Positions 1-8,328 are shown, counted from the first letter of the stretch. The stretch: DNA of 64,000 bases from Arthrobacter sp. MYb229 (GCF_002975405.1 NZ_PCPS01000002.1:620001-684000); one strand, 5' to 3'. Made by a program: numbers and translations. The notes: generated by a model from the sequence alone, not told the origin.

Positions 1-1134
1 TGGGCAGCGGCCATATTTCTGGCCGTCATGCTCCTCTGCCTCGTCGGCGATCCCGCAAGGTGGGGAGAATCCCTTGGCCCTGCACTCGTAGTCGCTGCCG
101 GAATTCTTGCCGTCGGGTTCGCCGTCCTTTCCGTACTGCAAGACCGTTTTCCGCGTGCGATCATGCTCATCGCAGCTCTGGGGATCTGTGCCTGGCTAAC
201 GCTTGAACTGCCGCATATTGCACTAGTTATCCCCCTGCTTTATTTTCTCGCGGGGGCAACTCGTGCCGGACACCGCACCTTCGCGTTGCTTAGCGCGGCG
301 GGCATCCTGCTCTTCGGCATGGCGCTACAGCTGATCCAGCGACAAACACCGGCAGAAATCTTCGATTATGAGCTGCTAGCCTTCGCCGCGCTGGCGCTGC
401 TGGCCGTTGCCTTCGGAGAACTGCGGGCAAACCGCAAGATCATGCGTGAGCATATGGAACAGCTTGAGCACGTTGCCCGCCGGGCGTCGAACGCGGAAAC
501 GGCACAGCAGCAGTTGTCCAAACGCGCACGGGTGACCTATCAGCTTCATGACGAGATTGCCCACAACCTTGCGGTGGCTTCGTTGCATACTAATGCTGCC
601 CTCGACTCCGAGCTGACCGATACCAGCACGGCTCTGCGCCTGATTCATGTGCGCCAAGCGGTGACCGGGGCGTTAACGGCCCTGCGCCGTACCTTCGATG
701 CCTTGGGGCATCAAGAACCTCCCGAGGAATTATCTGCCACCCTCGAAGATGTCGAACGGATTGCCGCCTCGCTGCGCGATGCCGGAATTGAGGTGAACAT
801 CCATAGTTCGGGGCTTGGGCAAACCGAGAATTTCCCGCAGCTAGCCATGCGGATTATCCGTGAGGCCGCCACAAACGCGGTTAAGCATGCGGATCCGAGC
901 GAAATAGTCATTTGGATCCGCGAGAACGATGACGAAAACGGGACTCCGCACTGGACCGTGTCGGTGCGCAACAACGGTGTTCCTAGGCCTAATCCGCAGG
1001 CCCGTCCCGGGCAGGGCCTGACCCGGTTGCGTACGGCAACCGAAGAGGACGGCGGAACCATAGAGTGGGGACGGCTGGGCTCGAACTACCTGCTGTCGGC
1101 AACCGTGCGCAAAGAAAATGACAAGAAATCATAG
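1..1134 (+). CDS. Sensor histidine kinase, 5'-truncated
   Basis: Membrane-bound histidine kinase of the HisKA_3 (NarL/LiaS-like) class. The first ATG in the window is at 28, but the frame is open back to base 1 with hydrophobic codons, so the true start lies upstream. Counting from that ATG, residues 1-130 form several membrane segments, 130-165 a linker helix, and the phospho-acceptor motif HDEIAHNLA has its His near residue 174. The N box of the ATPase domain (REAATNAVKHA) is near residue 288 and a GQGL G-box follows. No response regulator follows on this strand, so a partner, if adjacent, is upstream of the window. The family call is firm; the stimulus is unknown. Confidence 0.88.
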   Translation, partial: WAAAIFLAVMLLCLVGDPARWGESLGPALVVAAGILAVGFAVLSVLQDRFPRAIMLIAALGICAWLTLELPHIALVIPLLYFLAGATRAGHRTFALLSAAGILLFGMALQLIQRQTPAEIFDYELLAFAALALLAVAFGELRANRKIMREHMEQLEHVARRASNAETAQQQLSKRARVTYQLHDEIAHNLAVASLHTNAALDSELTDTSTALRLIHVRQAVTGALTALRRTFDALGHQEPPEELSATLEDVERIAASLRDAGIEVNIHSSGLGQTENFPQLAMRIIREAATNAVKHADPSEIVIWIRENDDENGTPHWTVSVRNNGVPRPNPQARPGQGLTRLRTATEEDGGTIEWGRLGSNYLLSATVRKENDKKS

Positions 1135-1334
1135 CTTCGCAGGCCCTGATTCGTAAGCCTGGTGTGCAGTAGGGCCCCGTAACCCGCCTTGTGCTTAGAG
1201 CACCTGGATCTTCCCTAGTGAGGCCCTAAGCAAAGTAGCTATAGCCGGGTTCGAAAACCGGGCGTAGAGTGAAGGCACCAAACGATGCGGCACTTGCGAC
1301 AGCGCGGGGCTCGCACACACTATGGGAGGTCGAG

Positions 1335-1499
1335 ATGGGCGATTTTCGGGCATACACCATGGAGGAACGGGCCACGTATTTGGCACCGTCTTGCGAGCGC
1401 TGCGGACAGCACCGGCATGTGGTGTGGGAAAAGGTCGAGGAAACCGAAACATATCTTCCACGCGATGCCGGATGCTCTAACGAGGCCTGCACCGCGTAG
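1335..1499 (+). CDS. Small Cys-rich (zinc-ribbon-like) protein, 54 aa
   Basis: This short gene is supported by a strong ribosome-binding site (GGAGGT at 1325-1330, four bases before the ATG) and by two paired-Cys motifs, CERC near residue 20 and CSNEAC at the C-terminus, which together could bind one zinc ion. The body is acidic and hydrophilic with no signal peptide. It stands alone between the kinase and the convergent transporter gene. I do not recognise the family. The frame is open further upstream to 1269, but only the 1335 start has a good ribosome-binding site. Confidence 0.5.
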   Translation: MGDFRAYTMEERATYLAPSCERCGQHRHVVWEKVEETETYLPRDAGCSNEACTA

Positions 1500-1621
1500 C
1501 GGATGATCATCCGAGGCGATTCGGTGCTTTTCCGCAGTGCCATTTCTTGTCGCACCGGCGCCGGGGCATCTCGTTGCGGTGCCAGGCCGGAGTATTTTCC
1601 GGCCCCGGGCATCTAGCGCAA

Positions 1622-2560
1622 TCATCCCCGGACCACCGGTGCGGGGGCCTTCGGGCGGCTCGGTCCGCTACCCCGCCAGCGCCGCTCGGCACGTGCGCCC
1701 CACCAGGTTGCAAAGAGCAGCACCGCGGCACCAGCGTATCCGAGGGTGCCGATGCGCTCCCCCGCGAGAAGCACCCCGACGAGCAGCGCCCATCCGGGTT
1801 CCGTGCCGAGCAGCATGCCCGCCCGTGATGCCGAGGTGTGCTTCGTCGCCCACAGCTGCCCGAGAAACGCGAAGATGGTGCAGCCGAGGCAGAGATAGCC
1901 AATGGTGAGCCAATTCGCGGCACCGAAGTCGGGAATGTGATCCAGCAGCGAACTTCCGCCCCACGCGGCAAAGATGGCCGCGCCAAATACGATCTCCATC
2001 GTGGTCAAGCCCAGCACGTCGGCGTTCTTGCCGACGGTGAACCGCGCCTCGGCCACACCGAGCAGGGCCCGCGTTGCCGCCGCGGCGAGCATCAGCCCAT
2101 CGCCGATGTTGAGCTCGGAAAAACTTTGCCCGCCCACGAGCAGCATGATCCCGATCAGGGCGAGCAGGATGCTTGCGACCAGCGAGGGGGAGAGCCGTCT
2201 TTTGGTGAGTGCGGATTCGAGGATCGGGGTGAGCAGGATGGACAGAGCGATGATGAGTCCCGCGTTTGTGGCGCTGGTGAGCGTGACCCCGATCGTCTCC
2301 AGAGCGATGGTCGCCGCGCGCAGCGTGCCCAGCGCCATGCCGGGAAGGGCCGAATCCCGGAGCCTGAATTGGGGACGGGACAGATGCACGCACAACAGGA
2401 TCGCGGCCGAGGGGAGGAACCGGGCGCACATCACCGCAGCTGCCGAGGAGGCCGCCGCCAGGTCTTGGGTTGCCAGATAGCTTCCGCCCCACATGATTGC
2501 GACGATCAGGAGTACCAGGTCGGGAAGGGCGCGGCGAAGGCGGGGAAAAGCGGAGGTCAT
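1622..2560 (-). CDS. DMT-superfamily (EamA) transporter
   Basis: Integral membrane exporter of the drug/metabolite transporter superfamily with about ten predicted membrane helices arranged as two EamA repeats. Recognisable segments are the N-terminal IMWGGSYLATQDL helix, typical of EamA proteins, and the final GYAGAAVLLFATWW helix. The start chosen at 2560 (MTSAFPRL) removes an 17-residue upstream extension with no family resemblance. It is divergently transcribed from a LysR regulator only about 70 bp away, which by the usual arrangement probably controls it. The substrate (amino acid, drug or metabolite) cannot be told from sequence. Confidence 0.88.
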   Translation of the reverse strand: MTSAFPRLRRALPDLVLLIVAIMWGGSYLATQDLAAASSAAAVMCARFLPSAAILLCVHLSRPQFRLRDSALPGMALGTLRAATIALETIGVTLTSATNAGLIIALSILLTPILESALTKRRLSPSLVASILLALIGIMLLVGGQSFSELNIGDGLMLAAAATRALLGVAEARFTVGKNADVLGLTTMEIVFGAAIFAAWGGSSLLDHIPDFGAANWLTIGYLCLGCTIFAFLGQLWATKHTSASRAGMLLGTEPGWALLVGVLLAGERIGTLGYAGAAVLLFATWWGARAERRWRGSGPSRPKAPAPVVRG

Positions 2561-2631
2561 GCTTTTACAGTAGAGAGGCATTCCATGCAGAACAACGGGC
2601 AGTATCTTCACTATCGCGTAAGCTGAGCTTC

Positions 2632-3561
2632 ATGGAAGTGCATCATCTTCGAACTCTTCGGGAACTCAGGGACCGGGGGTCGGTCACCGCCGTGGCGCAG
2701 GCGCTGCATCTGTCCCCGTCCGCCGTATCCCAACAGCTCGCTTCGCTGCAGCGGGGCGTTCAACTGCCGCTGACCGAGCAACGCGGCCGCGTGCTGGTGC
2801 TCACTCCCGCGGGCGAGCGGTTGGCGGATGCCGGCGGCGAGGTGCTCGAATCCCTGGCTCGCGCGGAGAACTCGGTGGCGGAGTATCTCTTGGCGCGCCG
2901 CGAGCCGGTTTCAGTCACCGCCTTCCACAGCGCCGGCCTGGCCTGGTTTCCGTCGCTGATCGCCAGCAGCCTGGCCGACCCCGATGGGCCGGCGGTGCGC
3001 TGCCGTGACGAGGGTGTGTCGATCAACGGTTTCATCGATTTGGTCGGCGACCACGATGTGGTGATCGCCCACCGCCCGCTGGCCTCGGACCCCTGGCCGG
3101 GCCAGCGGGTGCATGTCACTCCCGTGCTGCAGGAGCCGATCGACGTGGCGATCCACCGGGAGCATCCGCTGGCGAAACAGCAGACGGTGAGCCTGCCCGA
3201 TCTGGTGGGGGAGACCTGGGTCGCGGCCCATGAGGGCTTCGCGCTGGAGCCGCTCCTGGTCCAGGCGATGTTTGCCAGCGCTGGCACGCCGATCCAGATC
3301 ACGCACCGGGTGAATGAGTTCAATCTGGTGGCGGCCATTATCGCCGAGACGCGCATGGTGGGACTGCTGCCTCGGTACACCGGCTTGATCCCATACTTCC
3401 GCGAGCACGTGGTGCTGCGCCCGATCCAGTCACTCGCCCTGGGCCGGCATATCGACGTGCTGACGAGGCCCGAAGCGCAATCCCGGGTGAGCACACGCAG
3501 CGTGATCGAGCGCATTGTCAAAATTGCAGAGGAGACCCGCCGCCATGCCGAGGGCAGCTAG
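2632..3561 (+). CDS. LysR-family transcriptional regulator
   Basis: DNA-binding regulator of 309 residues. The N-terminal winged helix-turn-helix (residues 1-60, with HHLRTLRELRDRGSVTAVAQ and SPSAVSQQLASLQ) is followed by a LysR substrate-binding domain of type 2 periplasmic-binding fold. The start at 2632 (MEVHHLRTL) fits the family; an upstream in-frame extension to 2497 is ignored because it runs into the divergent gene. The adjacent divergent EamA transporter is its likely target. The effector is unknown. Confidence 0.9.
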   Translation: MEVHHLRTLRELRDRGSVTAVAQALHLSPSAVSQQLASLQRGVQLPLTEQRGRVLVLTPAGERLADAGGEVLESLARAENSVAEYLLARREPVSVTAFHSAGLAWFPSLIASSLADPDGPAVRCRDEGVSINGFIDLVGDHDVVIAHRPLASDPWPGQRVHVTPVLQEPIDVAIHREHPLAKQQTVSLPDLVGETWVAAHEGFALEPLLVQAMFASAGTPIQITHRVNEFNLVAAIIAETRMVGLLPRYTGLIPYFREHVVLRPIQSLALGRHIDVLTRPEAQSRVSTRSVIERIVKIAEETRRHAEGS

Positions 3562-3688
3562 AGAACTACGCCGACCCCGTGCGGAGCCGGGAAAACACGC
3601 TCAACGCACCGCGGAATTCAGCCGCGCAGTTTAGCGCTGGGTGCCGCGTCGCATAGAGTTAAAGCTGCGGTTAACGAAGGGACGCACC

Positions 3689-4507
3689 ATGGCCAAGAAA
3701 CGCTCAATTTGGGCCCGTATTTTCGGGATCGGCAAAGCCAACGCCAATGCGGCACTCGACGCGCTCGAAGATCCACAGAAGATGCTGGACCAGCAGGTCC
3801 GCGACTACACCAACAACATTGCCCAAGCCGAATCGGCGGTAGCCCAGACCATCGGCAATCTGCGCATGGCCGAGGACGACCAGGCCAAGGCGATGGAAGA
3901 GGTCAAGTCCTGGGGCAAGAAGGCGCTCGCGGCGTCGAATAAGGCCGAGGAGTTCTCCACTGCCGGGGACTCCACCAATGCGCAGAAGTTCAATCAGCTA
4001 GCCACCGTCGCGATTCAGCGCCAGATGGCGGCGGAGAAGAAGGTCAAGGACCTCGCTCCGCGCATCGCCTCCCAGCGCGAGGTGGTGGCCAAGCTCAAGG
4101 ACGGGCTGAACACCATGGGCGCCAAGCGCGTCGAACTTGTCGCCAAGCGTGATGAGCTCGTCGCTCGTGCCCGCAATGCGAAGACCCAGGGCCAGATGAT
4201 GGAGACCCTGAAGGCCTTGGACCTGAATGATCCAACCTCGGAGATCAGCCGCTTCGAGGATAAGATCCGCCAGGACGAAGCCAAGGTCCGCGGAGCTTCC
4301 GAACTTGCGGCCTCCTCGCTCGACTCGCAGTTCGCCGCACTAGAAGATTTAGGTGAAGAAACCGAGATCGAGGCCCGCCTTGCGGCGATGAAGGGCGAGC
4401 AGAACGTGCTCGATGAATCCCCAGCACCGCAAGCCGTTGAATCCCAGGCCCCGCAGATGTCTGAAATCGAGGCTCGGCTGGAAGCCATGAAGAAGAACCA
4501 AGCATAG
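3689..4507 (+). CDS. pspA: PspA/IM30-family membrane-stress protein
   Basis: Peripheral membrane protein of the PspA/Vipp1 (ESCRT-III-like) family, which assembles on the inner leaflet of the membrane and protects it under envelope stress. The 272-residue product has the N-terminal amphipathic start (MAKKRSIWARIFGIGKAN), then long charged coiled-coil helices, then a linker and a repeated short segment: EIEARLAAMK near residue 225 and EIEARLEAMKK at the C-terminus. The start at 3689 has an AAGGGA ribosome-binding site. The last 49 bp of the gene, including its stop codon, recur exactly at 5721-5769 (see repeats). Confidence 0.92.
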   Translation: MAKKRSIWARIFGIGKANANAALDALEDPQKMLDQQVRDYTNNIAQAESAVAQTIGNLRMAEDDQAKAMEEVKSWGKKALAASNKAEEFSTAGDSTNAQKFNQLATVAIQRQMAAEKKVKDLAPRIASQREVVAKLKDGLNTMGAKRVELVAKRDELVARARNAKTQGQMMETLKALDLNDPTSEISRFEDKIRQDEAKVRGASELAASSLDSQFAALEDLGEETEIEARLAAMKGEQNVLDESPAPQAVESQAPQMSEIEARLEAMKKNQA

Positions 4508-4508
4508 T
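4460..4508 (+). repeat. Direct repeat copy 1 (pspA 3' end)
   Basis: A 49-bp segment covering the last 16 codons of pspA, including the stop codon, and one further base. It is identical to 5721-5769. The two copies bracket a 1261-bp unit holding one unknown gene. This is the layout left by an element that integrates at the 3' end of a gene and restores that end. Confidence 0.9.
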
Positions 4509-4524
4509 AGTGCCAGAGAAATAA

Positions 4525-4564
4525 AGAGCGAGTCGGAGAACAAATTTGTTCTCCGACTCGCTCT
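4525..4564. terminator. Perfect 40-bp inverted repeat, bidirectional terminator
   Basis: A perfect palindrome just after pspA (GAGCGAGTCGGAGAAC arm and its complement around a central AAATTT) with T-rich sequence on the right and A-rich sequence on the left. It can end both pspA and the convergent gene at 4582-5253. It lies inside the unit bounded by the 49-bp repeats. Confidence 0.8.
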
Positions 4565-4581
4565 ATTTCTACCGCGGATGA

Positions 4582-5253
4582 TTATCGAATTAGTGATCCC
4601 CAAGCCGAGTAATACGGGGTGAAGTCAGTCTCTTCGCTACCGCGGTGATCAACGAATGTGTTTGAGTCTCCATGCGAACGGCCGATATAGAAGTGGTAGA
4701 AACCGCCATTGATTTGTCGGTCACGTACTATTTCCTTCATCTCTTCACTAGTTAAGATAAAGAAGAGAGCGTTACCCGTTTCGTCTTCTGCCGAGAGTAC
4801 GAAGGACTCGTAGCGCTCACTATCAACGTCTTCAGGGCGTGGAGTGTGCCACGCAGAAAAATTATCTGAGCTATCGAAGTAATTGCGGCTCGCAGCTAAA
4901 TAAAAGGCGTGTTCTGTTCCATCTTTTTCAACGATCCGCAATTTGTTGCTTCCCCGATTGCCATGGCCCTTTATTGAGACTTCGAGTCCTGCTTGCTTTA
5001 ACTTAGCAGCCAAGCTAGTGATCGCAACGGTACGTGTAGTTGGTACCTTTTCGGTTTCGTTGGTATCTTCAACAGGCATCTGGGTAGGAGCACCCGCAAG
5101 GTTTTCAAGAGCAACAATACGCTCGGTCAACTTTTGGATGAGATCGTCCTTTTCAGCGTCACGCTTCTGAAGCGTCTCGATGTTAAGTTCTGCCTTTATT
5201 GTCCGACCATATGTTTCAGTCAATGTGGTGAGAACTGCTTCGTTTAGATCCAT
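4582..5253 (-). CDS. Unrecognised protein with N-terminal coiled coil
   Basis: A 223-residue soluble protein that I do not recognise. Residues 1-55 are predicted coiled coil (LQKRDAEKDDLIQKLTERI). A low-complexity linker rich in Thr and Glu follows, then a globular C-terminal domain (about 75-223) with many aromatic residues. It has no signal peptide or membrane segment. A ribosome-binding site (AGGAAAG) precedes the ATG. Base composition and codon use are more A+T-rich than in neighbouring genes, pointing to transfer. It is the only gene in the unit between the pspA 3'-end repeats, so it is the cargo if that unit is mobile. A defence or restriction-like role is possible but no motif supports it. 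Confidence 0.75.
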   Translation of the reverse strand: MDLNEAVLTTLTETYGRTIKAELNIETLQKRDAEKDDLIQKLTERIVALENLAGAPTQMPVEDTNETEKVPTTRTVAITSLAAKLKQAGLEVSIKGHGNRGSNKLRIVEKDGTEHAFYLAASRNYFDSSDNFSAWHTPRPEDVDSERYESFVLSAEDETGNALFFILTSEEMKEIVRDRQINGGFYHFYIGRSHGDSNTFVDHRGSEETDFTPYYSAWGSLIR

Positions 5254-5720
5254 TATGCTTTCCTATCATCAAGATGCGGGACCATGTGAGCCGCTATCTG
5301 GTTACTATCTTGGCAGATAGAATCCTATCATTCAACCTCTATCAAGGGATTGAGGTTCTATCTTTTAGTCAACTTGACCTTAAAGTCCTAGTCGTATCAA
5401 TATTTGAGTAACGGTAAATCTTTTTATGCTGAGATAGGATTCCATCCGAGGCTGATGGAGCAATTTCTGACTAATAGAACGATCAGATTCAAAGTTCTAT
5501 CTAGATTTCTTGATTGAGTTTTCAGGCCTGCTTTGCACTTCAGGGGGAGAGTATTTACTGTATGACGTTGTCAATTTGGAGCTTCCGCGCGGAATCTAAA
5601 CGAGTATAGAAGTGCGACAACTGACAACGAGAAGGTCTAACGTATTGGCAGATTGCCATCAAAGAGTGTTGATCTGTGGTTGTTCATTCAACGATATGGC
5701 TGTTATTGGCGTCGGGTGCT
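5254..5720. other. A+T-rich non-coding segment with recurrent GTTCTATC-like motifs
   Basis: No convincing gene. The stretch carries several copies in both orientations of a short motif: GATAGAATCC near 5315, GGTTCTATC near 5349, GATAGGATTCC near 5433, AATAGAAC near 5475 and AGTTCTATC near 5498. There are also facing TTGTCA/TGACAA words near 5560-5630. They could be binding sites for a regulator or recombinase of the inserted unit; this is speculative. Confidence 0.35.
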
Positions 5721-5769
5721 TCTGAAATCGAGGCTCGGCTGGAAGCCATGAAGAAGAACCAAGCATAGT
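5721..5769 (+). repeat. Direct repeat copy 2 (pspA 3' end)
   Basis: Exact 49-bp match to 4460-4508, in the same orientation. Upstream of position 5721 the similarity to pspA stops abruptly. Confidence 0.9.
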
Positions 5770-5785
5770 CTTAAAATGAAAGCTG
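5769..5785 (+). repeat. 17-bp direct repeat, left flank of IS481-type element
   Basis: The word TCTTAAAATGAAAGCTG occurs here and again at 7383-7399, exactly bracketing the insertion sequence. It is probably the target-site duplication, somewhat long for an IS481-family element. Confidence 0.75.
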
Positions 5786-7382
5786 TCATGTCTGGAGACA
5801 TCGGTGACAAAACTGTATGAAGACATCAGTGACACTCGATGTCTCTAGACATCGGTGACACTAATCGTCGAGAGAACCGTTCTGGAATTTCGCTAACGCG
5901 TTCTTCAAACCCAGATATTTCAGCCCTGCCTCAAAGGGATACACATACTTAGCAACAAGTTCACCCTGCTGCGAAACCACCAGTAATTCACCATTGCCCC
6001 AGCGCACCCATACGATGGCGTTTCGCATGATTTTGCTGAAGTAAACCATGGTCCCGTCGATCACCAAGCAATTGTTCTTATTCATCTTCATCTGTTGCTC
6101 CCCAGCAACCCCGATTTGCGCAGCATGCAAAGTTGAACGCAGCCTCAGCGGTGCGGTAGGTACGGATACTTCCGGAACGGGAACGGGAATAGCTTCTCCG
6201 GCGGAAACCTTCTGCAAAGTCTGCCCCCTTTCAGAGAAATAGGCACGTGGTTTCGTGCTGTGCTTCTGCGCGTACTCTATGTCCGGTGCGGCAACAACCG
6301 GCATAGAAGTGTAAGCCTCATAAGGGGTGCAGCGCCCTTCCAGAGCTTGATGCGTCCGCTCGTGATTGTAGTACTGGTCAAACTCATCTAGTTGTTCCTG
6401 CAACATGGTGAGGTTATTGGCGTACTGAAGCTTGTTCAGTCGCTTGAACAACGTGCCATGCACTCGTTCGTTCTTTCCCTGCGTGGTGGGCCGACCAGGA
6501 CGGCTGGTAATAGTCGCGACGCCCAAACTGTTGGCATAGGCGACCAGTTGGCTGGTGATACCTTTACGAATCGGATTCAACGCCTCCCCGTTGTCAGTGA
6601 GTAACCGTTGAGGTATTCCATGCTTAGCGACGCCGTTCTTGAAGACTTTCAGTGCGTCATCGCTGTTCTCACTTCTGGCTGCAAGGGATGCGATCATCAG
6701 CCGGGAGTAGTCATCTTCGAGTTGAAACACCACGATTTTTCGCCCGTATTCCAGTGTGTATTCCGTGGCGTCTAGTTGCCAGCACGCGTTGGGCGTTGGG
6801 TACCGGAAGCGTTTATACGATGAGCGCGGCCGTTTCTCAGGTGCCGGAACAACTAGGCCGCGTTCCTGGAAAATTTTGGCGAGTGTGGCTGTGGATGGAG
6901 GATTCATGCCAAGCCGGTGCATGCGGTCATACACACTGATCGGTCCGTGATCCCACCCTGCTTCGTCCAAGGCTCTGCGTACCGCGACGGCCTGGTCTTT
7001 GACGGTTTCATTCGTCGCGTTGGGTGAGATTCTTGGACGTCGAGACTATGGTTCGAGGGCACTGTCGATTCCGTTGGTTCGTGCCCTTTTGAGGATCTTG
7101 TAGAACGTGTTCCTGGTGATTCCGTGTTCCTGGCAGAACACGGTGACTGCGCCACGAGGTGGGCCATCTGGCCATTGCGCGATGGCTAGGCGTATCGTCG
7201 AATTGACTGGATCATTACTATTCACACTTTCCAGTTCATCAGCCCACCTGAATGCCTAGGCATGCGGGTGGGCTGTGTGGTTTGAAAGCGTTAAAAATCC
7301 TTGGGAAGTGTCACCACTTAAATCTTGGATGTGTCACCGATGTCCTGAGGTAGAACTGTCACCGATGTCCCCAGAGAATACA
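5786..7382 (-). mobile_element. IS481-family insertion sequence
   Basis: About 1.6 kb between the 17-bp direct repeats. Both ends carry repeated ACATCGGTGACA words: three at the left (about 5798, 5822 and 5847, the middle one with one change) and two inverted copies at the right (about 7332-7345 and 7358-7370), as expected for transposase-binding terminal repeats. The outermost inverted pair is TCTGGAGACATCGGTGACA against TCTGGGGACATCGGTGACA. The exact terminal bases are uncertain by a few positions. It carries one transposase gene on the minus strand, interrupted by a stop codon. Confidence 0.85.
5861..7225 (-). pseudogene. IS481-family DDE transposase, interrupted by in-frame amber codon
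   Basis: Read from the GTG at 7225, the frame encodes an N-terminal helix-turn-helix (AQWPDGPPRGAVTVFC, then GITRNTFYKILKRAR), reaches a TAG at 7046-7048 (codon 60, before SRRPR), and continues in the same frame to 5861. The downstream part holds the catalytic core: LDATEY, LLTDNGEAL and the GKNERVHGT segment with the third acidic residue, plus a C-terminal beta-barrel-like tail. Without the stop the protein would be 454 residues, normal for the long IS481 group. A TTG at 6970 could start a product that keeps the catalytic triad but loses the DNA-binding domain. The element is probably inactive unless the stop is read through. Confidence 0.85.
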
Positions 7383-7399
7383 TCTTAAAATGAAAGCTG
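7383..7399 (+). repeat. 17-bp direct repeat, right flank of IS481-type element
   Basis: Second exact copy of TCTTAAAATGAAAGCTG. Its last bases run into the terminator of the next gene, which shows the element inserted at the edge of that terminator. Confidence 0.75.
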
Positions 7400-7443
7400 G
7401 CCTCGGGCCGACGCGGAGATCCGCTTCGGCCCGAGGCCAGCTT
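7394..7443 (-). terminator. Rho-independent terminator of the DUF4097 operon
   Basis: An 18-bp perfect stem (7394-7411 with 7426-7443) enclosing a smaller GCGGA/TCCGC hairpin. On the minus strand a T-rich run follows, so it ends transcription of the operon at 7465-10276. Confidence 0.85.
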
Positions 7444-7464
7444 CGTCTTACCGGAAGATTGCGC

Positions 7465-8328
7465 CTATTTCGTTGGCGTTGTCGCTTCCGCCCCGGGGCG
7501 CAAGACCACGTTCCCGGCCGAGACCTCAACCTGAACCTGGTGCTCCGAGGCGGAGCTGACGCTCAGGCCGTTCTCCACGCCGCCTGCCGAAACATCCTGG
7601 AGCACGTTGTATTCGGTATCCGGCAGGGTCAGCTGCAGCATCCCCGCGCTGACTTCTGCCTGGACGCTGCGCGGCGCGCTGCCAGTGAAGGTGCTGTCGA
7701 TGCGGCCGGCGGAAACATCGAAGTTCGCGCTCTGCACGTCAGCCATGTCGATATCGGTTTTCCCGGCTCCCAGTTCCACACTCAAGCCCTTGGCCGAGCC
7801 GGAAGCATCCAGGGTGCCGCCGCTCATCTCCATGACCAGATCGTTGAAGTTGCCATCGACCGAAAATTCTCCGGCGGACATCTTCAGATCCGCATCGAGC
7901 GTGCCTTCGTTGAGCGAACTAGGCAGCGTCAGCGTGACCTCGTTTTCATCCCAGTCGCAACCGGTGAAGCACCAGTCGCCCCAGTCGTTGGGCGAACTGA
8001 CCAGCAAGGTGCCGGCGTCGCGGCGGAGTTTCCATTCGCCGCTGCGTGCGCTGCGCACCTCCAGCGTTGCCTCGGGAACATTGGCGAAGAGCACGGTGAA
8101 CCTTCCGGCATCCGCGTCTACCTCCAGTGCGGTGACGCCCCCGGCGCCGACGCTCTGCGAGCTGCTGGAGTTGGCGAGGCTGTGTGAAGCACGCCAAGCC
8201 GAGGTGGCGATCACCCCGAGGATGACCAGTGCGCCGATGAGGCCCAGCACCAGGGTCAAGGTTTTCTTCGAACCGGCCGGTTGCGGATTCTGCGGTGCAA
8301 CCGGCGCGTTGATGGTTGGGGAGTTCAT
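7465..8328 (-). CDS. DUF4097-family membrane-anchored protein
   Basis: A 287-residue protein with a Pro-rich cytoplasmic N-terminus, one membrane helix (about residues 23-45, LTLVLGLIGALVILGVIA) and an extracytoplasmic DUF4097 domain. That domain is made of repeating short beta-strands with recurring SAG/SGG turns (MSAGEFSVDG, MSGGTLDASG, VSAGRIDS, VSAGMLQL), which suggests a beta-solenoid. Such proteins are often paired with envelope-stress two-component systems, and here its start overlaps the stop of the response regulator (ATGA at 8325-8328). It may be an envelope sensor or adhesin target of that system. Biochemical function is unknown. Confidence 0.85.
   Translation of the reverse strand: MNSPTINAPVAPQNPQPAGSKKTLTLVLGLIGALVILGVIATSAWRASHSLANSSSSQSVGAGGVTALEVDADAGRFTVLFANVPEATLEVRSARSGEWKLRRDAGTLLVSSPNDWGDWCFTGCDWDENEVTLTLPSSLNEGTLDADLKMSAGEFSVDGNFNDLVMEMSGGTLDASGSAKGLSVELGAGKTDIDMADVQSANFDVSAGRIDSTFTGSAPRSVQAEVSAGMLQLTLPDTEYNVLQDVSAGGVENGLSVSSASEHQVQVEVSAGNVVLRPGAEATTPTK

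Larger units (their letters stand above)
4460..5769. mobile_element. Candidate integrated element bounded by pspA 3'-end repeats
   Basis: The region between the two 49-bp repeats contains a strong bidirectional hairpin, one unknown gene (4582-5253, minus strand) and about 470 bp of visibly A+T-richer non-coding DNA. Nothing in it encodes a recombinase. Without the insert, pspA would be followed directly by the sequence seen after 5769. It could be a non-autonomous integrative element that uses a recombinase supplied elsewhere, or the product of a local duplication. That is inference; the repeats themselves are seen directly. Confidence 0.5.

Noticed and set aside
7046-7048. Recoding of TAG (pyrrolysine or general suppression) as an explanation of the two amber interruptions.
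   Set aside because: TAG is the ordinary stop of many sound genes here (pspA, the amidase, nirB), and no pyl genes or suppressor tRNA are seen; simple nonsense mutation is the default.
7394-7443. The large hairpin next to the IS481-type element as a terminal repeat of the element.
   Set aside because: It lies outside the element's 17-bp flank for most of its length and has the form of a terminator for the minus-strand operon.
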